DNA of 64,000 nt from Allomyces arbusculus (lineage: Eukaryota > Blastocladiomycota > Blastocladiomycetes > Blastocladiales > Blastocladiaceae), in the NCBI GenBank assembly GCA_027604705.1, contig JADHYV010000064.1, forward strand, positions 1-64,000. Reading direction: 5' to 3'. A program made the position numbers and the translations under genes. This document shows, piece by piece, positions 37,555-48,980 of this stretch (within the stretch, counting starts at the first letter, position 1; each line of letters opens with the position of its first letter). Below the pieces are notes generated by a model. That model saw only the letters and a list, made by a program, of their open reading frames with translations. It ran no database searches and was not told the DNA's origin.

Positions 37555-38601
37555 GGTGGAGCCGAAACGAGCACGACAGTGGGAAGTGGAGAGCGGTGTT
37601 CCGAACGGACAGAATGGAGCGTTCGACGCGACACTGCCTTGACGAGCTGGGCGGGGCACGCTGCCTTTATACGCCACGGCGCAGGTGCTGGCGACGGTGG
37701 AGAACGATGACCTGAAAGGCCGCACCACGCCCAGCAGGCCGGTCATCGCCCTAAGCATGGCTCAGCGACGGGAACAGCAGCATCTGATTCGGCGCAATCC
37801 TGTGGTCGCGTTCGTCACTCGGTGATCTCTGCCGAAACGTGGTGCAGGAAGTCGCGAAAGATGCCACGTCGAGACGGTCGACTTGGTGAGCAGCGTGGAA
37901 CGTGATCGACGACGTCCGCGGCAACGGATCAGAACCGTCGAGGGGAGCGGCGGAATAACTTGCGCGCGAGCACGTCAGACGCGACCGCGGACGCGCTCCG
38001 AGACGCGTATTCGTGGGCGGCAAGGCGCAACAAGAGGGCGAGATGCCACGCTGGGCGGTCGCGATGGCGCCATGGCCGACCAGAGTCGACGTTGGTTGTG
38101 CGGGTTGTGCAGGTGCGCGCGTGTGAACGTGAACGGGGCGCTGCGCCCGCGCCACAAGCGGCGGTGTTTGGCAGGCGCGGGACAGCCGGTGTTCCAGGTC
38201 GGTGGTTGCGTCCGAGGCCTCGGATCGTGGAGACGTCCCTCATGGGTCTCACGCGGACCCGGTGCCCGATTTGTCGGACTCTCGTCTCGCATCTTCTCGC
38301 ATCTGGGCTGAGACACGTCTCCAGTCTCCAGATCCGCGCGCCTGGGTCGTGTTTCGTCTTGTTGCCAGACGTTTCGCGCACTTCCACCTCGCACTCCACG
38401 AGCGCAGATTTGTCGAGCTGGGGAAGAGCGACCGGGTGGACAAGGAAGCTCATCTCAAGTGACAGTGACTCCCGCTTCTATATCGTCAACTGGCTGCAGG
38501 TTGCTCCGTCGTCGTCGCGTGGAGGTTGCGACAAGTTCGGCACTGGCGAAACACCGTCAACAAGCAAGATAAAATGTAACCAAAAAAAAATTATTGGCTA
38601 T
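37555..38601. other. MetE promoter region and PCID2 3' flank
   Basis: Roughly one kilobase between two minus-strand genes. The right-hand end of MetE transcription starts here (TATA at 37666-37671 on the minus strand). Long frames on both strands are GC-driven shadows. An A-rich stretch at 38580-38592 lies just beyond the PCID2 stop. Confidence 0.4.
37666..37671 (-). promoter_or_regulatory. TATA box of MetE
   Basis: TATAAA on the minus strand, 112 bases before the MetE start codon, in a GC-rich setting (GGCGTATAAAGGCAG). Distance and orientation fit a core promoter. Confidence 0.55.
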
Positions 38602-40444
38602 TCATGTTCGCAACGTCTTGTTCCACACATCCCACAGCTCAAATGTCGTGTAGAGCTGATCCTGCACTTTCGGGAAGGTGTTGGCTTTGGCCAAGACCAC
38701 CAACTGGTGCTGTGTCGAAACGTATCCTGTCATCAGCCCCTGCAAATGAACGAAATCATGGTCAGCACATGCCCGCCATCGCCACCGCTATGTAATTGGG
38801 TACGTACCATGGCAATCAACGTGCTCACCGCGGCCTCCGTCTCGACGTCCCCCATATCACTCCCTTGCGACACGCTCAAGGCCATCTGACAATGATCGAG
38901 CCGCAACCGCGTACCCGCACCTGCAACCAACCATGCCTTTTTTACGACACAGCGGACCACCAGCCACCGAATCGATCGGACCAGGTCGAGCAAGCACGCG
39001 TTGGTCAAGTGCCGCTCCACGTCCGGGTTGGCAAGGTGCGCATCAAATGTTTGCAGGTCCGCTTTGACCAGCGCGGCCACGACCGGCGCGTAGAGCGCAT
39101 CGAGGCGCGGGTAACTGGCGAGGAGGCCGCTCGTTGGCAGCGTGCCGGCAGCAATTCGGAGCGGAATGAGCGAGCGGAGAACCCACCTAGGCGACATCTC
39201 TGAGTCAGCTTCGTTCATCCATCGCAATGACCGCAAAGAAAAACTAGCAGAACCGTACTCGACGTTTCGTCGCATCCGCCTTTGCGCCTCGTCCCCCTGC
39301 GCGCCCTTGACCGGCAATTCCTCGAGCACGAACTCGAGCCAGTACCGCGCGTCGACGTACCGGTCGTTGAGCAAACAATCGCGCGCGTACCAGTACCGGT
39401 AGGTGACAATATCGGCGGCGGTCGCGGCCATGTCGGACGAGTCGTGCCGCAACCGGTGGTCGACCGTCTCAAACAGCTTGGCAATTAGCGCCGTCTGGTC
39501 GGCGCGGAAAAAGACGCGCATTTGCACGTTGACGACGTGCAGGGCGCCGGCCTTTTTTGATCGAAGTCGGTCGGGGTTTCTGGTGAATATGGGACAACAG
39601 AAGGCGTGAGAGGGGTGGGGGGGGGGGGAGGGAGGCACGAAACGGTCGATTTCGCCAAATGAGGACGTACCGGTCCCCCATGCACGACGCAAACGCGCTC
39701 TGGAAGTGCTGCATGGCGCGCTGCAGGTGCTCGACAATGTGGCCGTCCTTAGCGCTCTCCTCGTCGGCCTGCTCACGCGGAACGATCAAAACTGGTCAGG
39801 TCGCACGACCATCCAGCACCTTGCGAATGACGAGATCAAACGGACCAGGATAGCAAGCTGCGCCAAGTCTTCGAGGATCGCATAGAGCACGGGCAATTGT
39901 GCGCTGTCACCGTGCGCAAACACTAGGGACAGGAATCCGCTGCGCAGAGAAACGGCAACCTCAGGTCAGGTCAACTCCGACCGAAATGATCCGATTGCGA
40001 GAAGCGGATTCCTACGCACGACGTCAACCGCATCTGGTTCTCGACAGCGTTCGAGTACTCGAGCTTCTGTAAATCGCGGCGCACGTGCACGTGCGCCTTG
40101 AAGATGGTGGCCCATGGGTCGGGCACGCGCTCGAGGATCAGGCGCACGAGCTCGTTCTGGCGACCCGGCACGATTCAGTCTGCGTGATTCGAGCATCGCG
40201 TTGCGCCCGGAGTGGCAGACCGTACGTGGTCGGCATCGTCGGAGAGCATCCACGCAACGCCCACGTCGCTGTTGAGTCGGAGTAGCCTTGCAAGTGCCGT
40301 GTACTGGCGGTCGTGCAGCAAGAAAGCAAGATTGTCGGCAAGAGATGCAGCGGTCACGGTGCGCGCGAGTTCGAGGACGGTGCTCAGAGCGGCATTCGGG
40401 GCTGGTCCATTGGCGCCGTGCTCGGCCATGGTAACGTCGGTCAT
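38602..40444 (-). CDS. PCID2/Thp1-type PCI protein (TREX-2 complex)
   Basis: Seven exons on the minus strand: 40444-40226, 40156-40023, 39939-39846, about 39768-39671, 39579-39259, 39186-38808 and 38739-38602. They give about 460 residues. Conserved blocks follow PCID2 order: DPWATIFKAHVHV, LPVLYAILEDLAQLA, FQSAFASCMGDR, VTYRYWYARDCLLNDRYVDA, RSLIPLRIAAGTLPTSGLL and the PCI winged helix ending GYVSTQHQLVVLAKANTFP. The family partners Sac3/GANP and Sem1 in TREX-2, which couples transcription to mRNA export at nuclear pores. The third intron is the least certain: its donor would be GTCCGT and two acceptors three bases apart are possible. The fourth intron carries a run of about a dozen G on the plus strand. 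The gene is divergent from the LRR-like gene. Confidence 0.85.
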
Positions 40445-41299
40445 CGTTGCGCGAGCGGGACAAGTTTGCGTGGAGCAACCAGGGGCCGGGTCGCTCCGCG
40501 AACAGAGGTGGAGACGGTCGAGTGCGGTCAGTCGCGGTGGATTTGATGCCGAGCAGACTGCGATTTGCTGAGCGACGTCGTCGTTGTCATCACTGTCGTG
40601 GACGCTGGCACAAGTGAACCTGCCACGGCCATCACCGTCCGCGGGTACGGTGGAGTTGCAGTGCTGTGGATCCACGTCATTCTGGCTACAACTTGTTCAT
40701 CTGCCCTGCTGGTTCTATCAGCCGCACCAAATGGCACCGCAGGGTTCTTCGGGCAGTTTGACTGTCGCTCTGACCTTGCGCTGGCAGGTGGGCAGGCTTG
40801 AGGCACTACTGGTCGTCGCGATCAGCGGCAGCTGCTCCTGCCCTCGCTTGGGGCAGTGCAGGCAGCGTTTACGACGCGGTTACGTTGGCGGTGCTCAACT
40901 GGCTGCCCTTTTGCTTGCGTTGCTCGCGGGCCCTGTGTTGGCGGTTGTCGTTTGCTGACGCTGCAGGCCCTGATCCCACTCGGATCGCGATTGCGGCTGG
41001 CACGTCAGTCCAGCAAGCCTGCAAGGCCTCAGAGAGGCCCCAGGCCCCCATCCATGTACCTCACCCTGTCGTTGCCGATTTTCTCGACGCCGACCAGCTC
41101 CCTCGCCCGCACCTCCCGACCTATCCAGCCGATTGGCCACCCAACCCGCCGCAGGGCGCCCCTGGCACCGACGCTGTTTACCGGCAGCGCTAGTTGACTC
41201 CCGGCCCTGACCAGATGCCATCTGCTGGCGTTGTACCCGACTCATTGTCAGCCGGTCACTCGCTTTCAACACCCTGGCGCGGTCGACCTGTCATCAAAG
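40445..41299. other. Divergent promoter region, PCID2 / LRR-like gene
   Basis: About 855 bases between divergent genes, without a recognised gene. Frames of up to 130 codons occur on both strands but lack family features. Confidence 0.4.
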
Positions 41300-43239
41300 A
41301 TGTTCATCAACCGACATCACCCCCCGCGCATGCGTGTCGAGGCGCTCCCGGACGTGGTGCTCGAATCGCTGTGCGACTGGATCTACGTCACGACGCGCAC
41401 GGGCCGCCGGACGGTCCTCGAATTTGCGCTCGCCTCCCCTGTCGTGTACGCGACGGCCGTGCACGTTGCGATTCGTCGCGCGACCTACCTTGTCGTGCTC
41501 GACGACCGTAACGAGTGGGGCAAGCTGAATTGCAACACGATTGGTGCTGTCGGTGCCCTCGGCACCTTTTGGAGCGAGCCCGTGCCCATCAATTCTCCAC
41601 GCACATGGTATTTGGTCCTCCCGGCGCGCACGGCCGACCGGCATCGCACGAACCAGGCTGTCACCGACGCGGCGCGCAAGTGGACGCTGCTCCCCGTGGC
41701 ACCGCGCCAGATCAGGCACTGCCGGATCCAGAGCACCGAGGCCGAGCGCGTCGGGTCGTTTTCCGTGCCACCACCCAAATGCCAGACGCTGACAATTGGG
41801 TCGGCACGGCACCGGTGGCGCGCCGAATTGCCTCCCGTCCCGCGCATCCCGTCGACCGTGAAGCGGCTGGTCCTGCACGATTTTTCGCCGAACCACGAGT
41901 CGATCTTTGCTGATTTGCTCGTGGGCGACGGCAAGCTGCCTCGCAAATTACGGTCGCTCTCCATAATTGATTCGGGCGAGCGGCTCACCGCGTTGCTCGA
42001 CATGATCACGCTGTCTTTGCCGCAGTCGCTCGTCGAGTTTCGAATTGATACCTACGACGAGCCCAAGGACCGGTGGGTCGCGATTGGGGACACGCTCGCT
42101 GAAAAGCTACCAGAGCTCACGTCGCTCCGGTATTTCGCATTTGGGAATGGGCCACCCTGTTCCGCCGCACGGGTTCTGACGGCCCTGCCTAACGGCGGCC
42201 GGTTGCGGGAACTCAAGGTGGAGACGACTATTGATACGGTCGCGGAAGTCATGGCGCTTCGGCAGCTCGGGCAGGCCATGCCCGACGAGGTGGACCAAGT
42301 GGAGATCAGTCTTCATATGATGGTCCATGACGGAGACGGGGAAGGTGAGGTACGTGACGTGGCAAGCAAATGAACGATCCAGTGTGTCCTACATCCTGAC
42401 CACTATCTTTCGCTTCGCGTAGATTGAACCGGTGGTGGAGTTTCTCTCACGGACCCCAATTACGCGCGAGCACTTGTGCATTGTCCTGGAGGTTCGCACT
42501 CTACGACCTTGCGTTGACGTACACATTTTTTGTGGGCGGAGCTGATAACTAACGGCTCATTTTCCGGTGGACATAGGACTACTACATTTCGGACCGCTTC
42601 AAGTGCTTTCTCACCTCACTCGGCCCGCGCCTCTCCTCGACGCTGCTCTCGCTCGATCTCTCCTCTTGCGGCCCGTTTCTCAGCAGCGAGCTCGTGACGG
42701 CGCTGTTCCCCTACCTCCCGCCGACGCTCGAGGCGCTGCTTCTCATCAACAACGACCTGACCATGGCGCACTTTGCCGGTGTCTCGTCCTGGCCGCCAAA
42801 CTTGCGGCACCTCGATCTCAGCGGTAACTGGCTCGACAAGGTGCCCGTCCCGGTTCCGCGAAAAATGCAGTACCTCGGCGTCTCTGGGAACGTGGCCGTG
42901 CGCATGTTCAATAACTCGGCCGCGGACCACGGCACGTGGGTCCGCGCGCTCCCGTCGTCGCTGCGCACGATCGAATTGTATTATGGGAAGGCGGCTGTAA
43001 TGCAGGCGTTGCTCGAGCATTTCCCGGACCGGCCGGATCATTGGCGGTTGCGGATCATCAGTCGCGATTTACGCGGGGGGACGTGGGCCGAGTCGGCGGG
43101 GGAGTTGGGCGTCCCGCTCGACGCGATGCGCGCCAAGTTTGATATGGTGGATGGCAAGGATTTAGCCGAGGAAGGATTATTGGGCATTGTGGGCCGCCCG
43201 CGGTGGCCGGACGTGACCAAGATTGATGAGGGGGAGTGA
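41300..43239 (+). CDS. F-box-like / leucine-rich-repeat protein, unrecognised
   Basis: Three exons, 41300-42349, 42423-42491 and 42577-43239, in phase, 593 residues. The ATG at 41300 was chosen over an upstream frame extension that has no ATG. Residues 12-50 (MRVEALPDVVLESLCDWI, then LEFALASPVV) resemble a weak F-box: an LPDVVL start and a following helix, without a clear tryptophan. The rest has irregular leucine-rich repeats, such as LPRKLRSLSIIDSGE, LPELTSLRYFAFGNG and, most convincingly near the end, LPPTLEALLLINNDL and WPPNLRHLDLSGNWL. LRR proteins with an F-box act as SCF substrate receptors; whether this one does is inference. There is no signal peptide or membrane segment. Low similarity to known families suggests a lineage-specific gene. 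Confidence 0.75.
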
Positions 43240-43881
43240 TGGTTTGGCGACGAGAAAAGTTGAGCCCAAAATGAGAGACATGCCTTCGATGCCCTCTCGT
43301 GTCAGCAAAGGAACAAAGACCAGGGGAACAAAGGCATCTCTGATTTCACACTTGCAGACATTCCCCGTTGTTTTTGGTTGCAGAACATAAATTTTTGCTA
43401 GATTCGCCCACACCTGATTACTTCACGCGTTGACTCAAATTTGGTTTGCGACAGGACCCATTGTCAGATTCAGGTTTTGACAGCCCGGGCCGTGACACGG
43501 GACACCAAAAGTGACCTAGACAGTGCGGTCAAGAGTCTTGCCCAAGGCGCCGTGTCAAGCCGAAATAATAAACCAGCATTCATGTAGAAAACAGAGCATT
43601 CAGGGAGGGAACTCACCAAACGTCCCTTTACGCTCGACCCACCTCTCCAGCGTCCCACTCGACCGAGGAATGCAGTTGGGATCCGCCGCCGATACGATTG
43701 AAGAGCGTCTCATCTAGGTGCATTCAGAAGCACAATAATTTCACCACGAGCATCTCGCTGCAGTGGTCATGGCAAACCCATTCTTGACACCAATCATCAT
43801 ATTTTATTCGACCTCTCAAGGATCGCGGCCCTGTCGGCGCGCGAATTCCTCCCGTCCACCGTTCCTGCAACTCGCGACCGG
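43240..43881. other. Convergent gap, no gene recognised
   Basis: This 640-base stretch separates the 3' ends of the LRR-like gene and F-box gene A. It is AT-richer than the genes. Nothing in it is supported as coding or repeated. Confidence 0.4.
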
Positions 43882-46437
43882 TCACATTCCAGCCTCCACC
43901 GACGCCCGCGGCCGACCATACCGCCATATTTCCACAGCCGCGCCGCGCATTGGCCCGAGACTCCGCACGACCGCGAGTCCCGTGCATGTTGGCGTGACGT
44001 ACAGGACCGTGCCCGGCGAAAACACGTACCGTACGGGCCCGTCCTCGTCGCCGCCCTCCTCCTTCCTCGCGTCCATACTCTGCGCGAGCACATCGAGCAC
44101 CCGTGCGTCGTCCCATAGCCAATCTTCCCCGCGCCGTGGCAGGAGAAGCATGTCCTGGGCCACAGCCTCGTCTATTGCACGCACCGCCGCCGTCGAACCG
44201 CCACTCACTGTCTCATTCTCCATTCCCCACGCCGGATTTGGCACCCCTGACCCGAGCACAAACTCGGTTGTCCTCGGCAACTCAACGCGCTCCACCAAAC
44301 GCATCCCGGCGACATCCCAAACCTCCACCCGCACCCCGGGCCACGTCATGGCTGTATGACCGGCAGTACTAGACGTCGCAAACGGCGTTTGCACGGGCGA
44401 CGCGCGCGAGACAATCACGAGCCGGTCCTGCCGTGTCCAGTGCATCGACGCGACGCGGTACCAGGTGCCCTGCCGGGGCAGCCGTGGGAGGTGCGCAAGC
44501 GCGTGAAGTGCAGTCGGGCGGACGATGGATGAGAGGGCGGTGAGGGCCGCATCGGTCGTGTCGGCGGGGAAAAACGTGCGAAGGTAAGCGAGTTCAGTGG
44601 GCCGCAGGTCATACTGCGCGGCGAGCGCGATGTCATGGCCACACATGTGCGCGAGGTACCGCTCCAGAACGTGTTCCCAGTCGTCAAGGAAATGGAACGC
44701 GCGCAGGAGCGGCTCACGCAAGAGAACCGAGACGGCAAAGAACCCGGCGCGAGTGACGTTGGTGAGCGCCGCGTGCAGGTCCGGTGTGACCTTGGTCTCC
44801 GCCGCGAGCCCCGAATCGTCGCGAGCAAACTGGACCGGCGGGCAACAGGTCCCTTCGCGCGTGGACCCAACGAGAATCCGACCAAACAGCCGCCACATGC
44901 GGAAACTGCAGCAGGTGCCGCTCTCGGCAAAGTCGTACGGCTCGCCTTCGCTGTAGGTCGTGTGGTTCGGGATGATCCCGTACGGCTGCCACGCGACGAG
45001 CGTGACGGGTGCGGTTGGGTCGGTTACGTCGAAGGTGATGACGACGAGACGCTGGCCAACGATCCGGTCGTCGCCCTGCTCGTTGACGACGACTTTGAGC
45101 AACTGCCGGCGCGGTTGCGTCGGGTGGGCGGGGTCAACTGCCCACGGGTCCAGGTCAGTCACGGCAAACGGGTGCACGGCGTCCGGGTCGACGACAGAGT
45201 GCGTCAAACCGTGCTCGTAGGGTACCCACACCGCCGCGGCCTGCGTGATCCCGACATTGCTTGCATCGAGCCGTAGGCACTGACTGGACTCGATGTGCGG
45301 CGCCATTACGCCGCGCAAATCGTATACGGCCAAGATGCACGGCATGGCAATGTGGCCCGGGTTATCCTCGTGGCGCCAGGGCACATCCGGGTCGGACTCA
45401 AACACCGTGGACCATGCGAGTGGGACACGGTAGAGAACGATGAGCCAGTCGTCGCAGCACGACGTGCCGAGGACATGGAAATGGTCAGCGTGCGCGATGT
45501 GGATGCACAGATTGGCCGTGGGTAGCTGGTACAGGTCGACGTGCGTCGCCGACTGCGTGCACACCCACCGCGACGCGGTCGCGCCAGTGGATTTGAAGAA
45601 CGGGTCGCGCACCGTCATCAGGGCGCCGTCGTTGTCAATATCCTCGACAGGGTCCGGGGAGCCGTATATCAGGAATGGTTCTTGGGGTAAAGAGCCAGTG
45701 TCGGATGCTGAGGACAAGAATGGCTGGACTTGAAGCACTGATCGCGTCTGCCGCTCGTCCAAATGGCCTGCTACGTGACGATTCAATTCCCCGCGTTAGC
45801 GGCACCCTCTTTCTCTCAGCTCGGCGCGACAAAACGTACTTAACCGCGGCTCAAAAATGACGCAATTATCCGCGACCGCGACTAACGGCTCCCGCGTTTC
45901 CTCGCCCTCTTCCTCAATCGCCCCTGTGTGATCGCACACACCCCAGTACGGGCACCGCGCAGCCACTTCCCCGACGGGCACGTACTCCCGCACCGCATGC
46001 ACCTGCTCGAGTCGAATCAGGTGCTCGTCCGGCACATTCGCCTCCGTGAGCCGGTCGGCAAACTCCTTGAGCCCACCCCAGTCGCGGTCATCGCGGAACG
46101 CCGCGACGAGCGCGAGCCACCGGTATCGCTGCCAAGTCGGCTTGCTTTCGAGCGGCGGGTCGTGACACTGCAGGCCCAGCTGCTTGTGGTATATGGCCGA
46201 CCAGAGAATGGGCGCGCGCGAGTCCATGATGATAGAGCGCCATGTGCGACAGACGTGACTTGCACGGAACAGCGCGACAGGGTCGTCCGTCAGGTACGGG
46301 AAGATCAGAGCGAGAACATCGGTCAGGCAAACAGCCAGGTGCGCGGAGGGCGCCGCGGCATCGGCCGGATCAGTTGTTGGTGAGTCGGCCTGACAGCCGG
46401 CAGAGCATTTGAGAACGGGTGCGTCGGGTTCGTGCAT
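43882..46437 (-). CDS. F-box protein A with large unfamiliar C-terminal region
   Basis: Two exons on the minus strand, 46437-45840 and 45770-43882, give 828 residues. The ATG at 46437 (MHEPDAPVLKC) is the first in frame; the frame further out starts at TTG. The F-box lies at about residues 33-80 (LTDVLALIFPYLTDD, then ASHVCRTWRSIIMDS and LWSAIY), followed by about 120 helical residues and then, after the intron, about 630 residues rich in short beta segments ([58 protein letters not shown]). The pattern looks like a beta-propeller without classical WD or Kelch signatures. F-box proteins select substrates for SCF ubiquitin ligases. Gene B at 56496-59430 is a paralogue with the same intron position and phase. 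The substrate is unknown. Confidence 0.85.
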
Positions 46438-47002
46438 GGCTGGTGTTCTTGACAGCGGTACAGGGCGCAAAGGGGATCAGACTCGTGTCGAATGCAGTCG
46501 CCGAGTTAGCCGATGAACCTTGGCCAGGAAAGAGCATGGGGTCCGACGGCATGGTTGATCTTGAACCGTTCCGCGTCGTGCAGGCCATGGTGTCGAGTGC
46601 AGCGGCCCGTCGCCACCGTTGTCGTCGTCGCGGCGTTGGTGGCGTTGCAGCTGAACATGTCGCGTTTCAAGCTAAGTCGAGGAGCACCACGTCGAAGCAG
46701 ACGTGGGATCGAGTCAAACCAGTTGACGTGGTCGGTGCTCTTTTCTGTCTGCAATGACGCGACCTGCTGTCTGTTATCTCGCCGCGAAACTCGCTCGGAA
46801 CCGGCGAGTACTTTGGTCGCGGTGCGGACTGCCGATCTAGGACTTTGTCGAGCAAGGACCGTCCAGTCTAGGAATGTGAATGCGTCCTCGCCATGGATAC
46901 GATCGATCTGACCTCAATCCTGCCATCGCAACACATTCCCTCCCTCCAACCTGCACAGCAACGCGGTTCGCTCCTTTGCATCGTCTCCGCCCACCCCCGT
47001 TT
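46438..47002. other. Promoter region of F-box gene A
   Basis: Spacer of 565 bases between the F-box gene A start and the 3' end of the transporter gene. No gene, RNA or repeat recognised. Confidence 0.4.
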
Positions 47003-47992
47003 TTACTTGACTGCGGCATACGCCGCCATCCCCAGCACCGACATGACCATCCCGCCGACACGCACCGCATCCCACACTCCCGCACTCGGATCCACGACCA
47101 CGCCCGCGGCCACAATTAACAACGTCTTGGCATGCCCAACGACATTATACGTGACGGCACTCGTCTTCTGCACGAGCGAATTGCCCACGTAATTCGTCGC
47201 CACGGCCATCAGACTCGACGCGAGTATCCACGCCCACGGCGCCGCGCTCCACTCAATTCCGCGCGGGAGAATTTCAACCACCACGACCAAACCGGCCAGG
47301 ACCAGCGTCGCCCAGGGACTCAGGACTGCAACCGACGCCATCCCCTTGACCCCCTTAAACGACTTCCGATGCTGCAGGGACACCTGGAACCACGCGGTCG
47401 CGAGGACCGCCAGCGCACCAGCAACGCACCCGGCAGGCTTCGCTGCGTACTCGCTCTGTGTTGCGGCCGCGACACCCAGGACAATCACTGCCAAGGTTGC
47501 GAGCACGCGCGGCGTCGGGACGGGCGCACCGTACGCGACCGTCTGGAGCACGACAATTGCGGGCAAACACGCGAGTTTGGTCAATTGGTAGACGCCGACC
47601 GAGTTGAGCGTCAGCGACGCGTTCATCAGGAACAGGCCGAATACAGACGCGGTGCCGACGGCCGCGGCTTCGCGGGATGGTGGGACCGATCGGGGTAGAG
47701 TCAGCCACCCGCGGGAAATCATGAACCGCGTGGCCAGCCAGCAGGTCGCTTGGTGGAAGAAAGTGAGCAGGACTGGGTACGGGAATACGCGCAGGACGCG
47801 CGTGTTGGCGAGGACAATGGAGACGGAGCAGAGGATGTTGGCGATGATGAAACTCGACGCTTCGGCGTGCGAGACGTGGTTGTATACTGGTGATCCTCGC
47901 TGTCGGGTCGTGGGCGGGTTGGTGACGGGCAGGAGCAGGTGCTTATTGACGTTGTCGTGCGCGTCGTGGGGCAGGTCGTGTTTGGAGTCCAT
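47003..47992 (-). CDS. DMT-superfamily transporter (TPT / nucleotide-sugar type)
   Basis: A single exon of 329 residues on the minus strand from the ATG at 47992. After a 45-residue polar N-terminus the protein has about ten hydrophobic segments, from SSFIIANILCSVSIVLANTR to the last helix before the C-terminal AAYAAVK. Family features include the first-helix motif ending VLANTRVLRVFPYPVLLTFFHQ, the mid-protein KLACLPAIVVLQ and the late QKTSAVTYNVVGHAKTLLIV, which match triose-phosphate/SLC35E-type carriers. Such proteins exchange nucleotide sugars or phosphorylated sugars across Golgi, ER or plastid membranes; the substrate cannot be told from sequence, and in a fungus Golgi or ER location is the likely choice. 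It is transcribed in the same direction as its neighbours. Confidence 0.88.
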   Translation of the reverse strand: MDSKHDLPHDAHDNVNKHLLLPVTNPPTTRQRGSPVYNHVSHAEASSFIIANILCSVSIVLANTRVLRVFPYPVLLTFFHQATCWLATRFMISRGWLTLPRSVPPSREAAAVGTASVFGLFLMNASLTLNSVGVYQLTKLACLPAIVVLQTVAYGAPVPTPRVLATLAVIVLGVAAATQSEYAAKPAGCVAGALAVLATAWFQVSLQHRKSFKGVKGMASVAVLSPWATLVLAGLVVVVEILPRGIEWSAAPWAWILASSLMAVATNYVGNSLVQKTSAVTYNVVGHAKTLLIVAAGVVVDPSAGVWDAVRVGGMVMSVLGMAAYAAVK

Positions 47993-48980
47993 GGTTGGGC
48001 AGTGTTGGTGCAGATGCGGCCGGATGTGCTGGCGAGGGCGTGCGACGGTTGGCGTCGGTGTTGGGCTCGAGCAAAATCACGGCAAACTGGGTCGGGGACA
48101 ACGACAGCGATTGTGAATCGCGCCATGCAGCATGCTGTGGCGAAAATGGAGCGGCAGGGAGAGAACGTCGGCGACGGTGATGAGAGGCGAACTGGCGACC
48201 AGGAGACCGCGTGCTGCAACCATCCACCGGCAACCAACACCGTCGGCTTGTCACTTCGCGTCGCGAGTTGCGTCGCTCCTCACCCCCTCCCCCACGATGA
48301 CAGAGACAAACCAAGAAGCATCATGTTGTCAAGAAAGATATGTCGTGGTAAGAGAAAGAGCAAAGGTTTTGACGATGAAAAAATGTGAATGGCGCAGCGG
48401 GCTCGCATTTGGGGCAGGGCTGGCACGACGCTGTCGGCCATGAGGACCGATGCAATGATTGAGACAAGAACGAACAAGAACCAAGGCACAAGGTGGAAGA
48501 GCGCGGCACCGCTCCATCCGCGGACGACCATCAGGGAACGCGAAGGGACAGGAGGAAGACCGCGTGCACTCCACCGGCACAAACAAACGCAAACGAGAAA
48601 GAGAGAAGGTAAGAGCATGGTACAGATTACGCCGAGAACGGACGGGCACGGACGAGGCCGATGAACAAAACGACACGACGACGACGACGACAACGACCTG
48701 GCTCAAATGACGACTTGAGATCAGACCTGGGCGGGGCTTGGTGGTGGTTGCAGCAAACGCGCGGTCGACGCGGATCTCAGGGGACGAACGAACGCGAGCG
48801 AGTAGAGGCGCTTGGTGTGGTGGTGGCGTGCGCGCCCATGTCCTCGCCTGCCGACGTGGCCGTCGCCGAGTGGCTCCTCCATGGGAACGCCCACCGTCAT
48901 TTCCCGACTCATCCATTCGCTTCTCACGACACCCCAATCCGTTCCTGAACCGCGCGCCGACTGCTGGCCACGCCGCGCCA
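47993..48980. other. Transporter promoter and NudE 3' flank
   Basis: Just under one kilobase. The stretch at 48540-48700 is purine-rich on the plus strand with repeated GAC/ACG triplets (ACGACGACGACGACGAC near 48674-48690). Open frames of up to 269 codons on the minus strand are low-complexity arginine/serine shadows. Confidence 0.4.
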
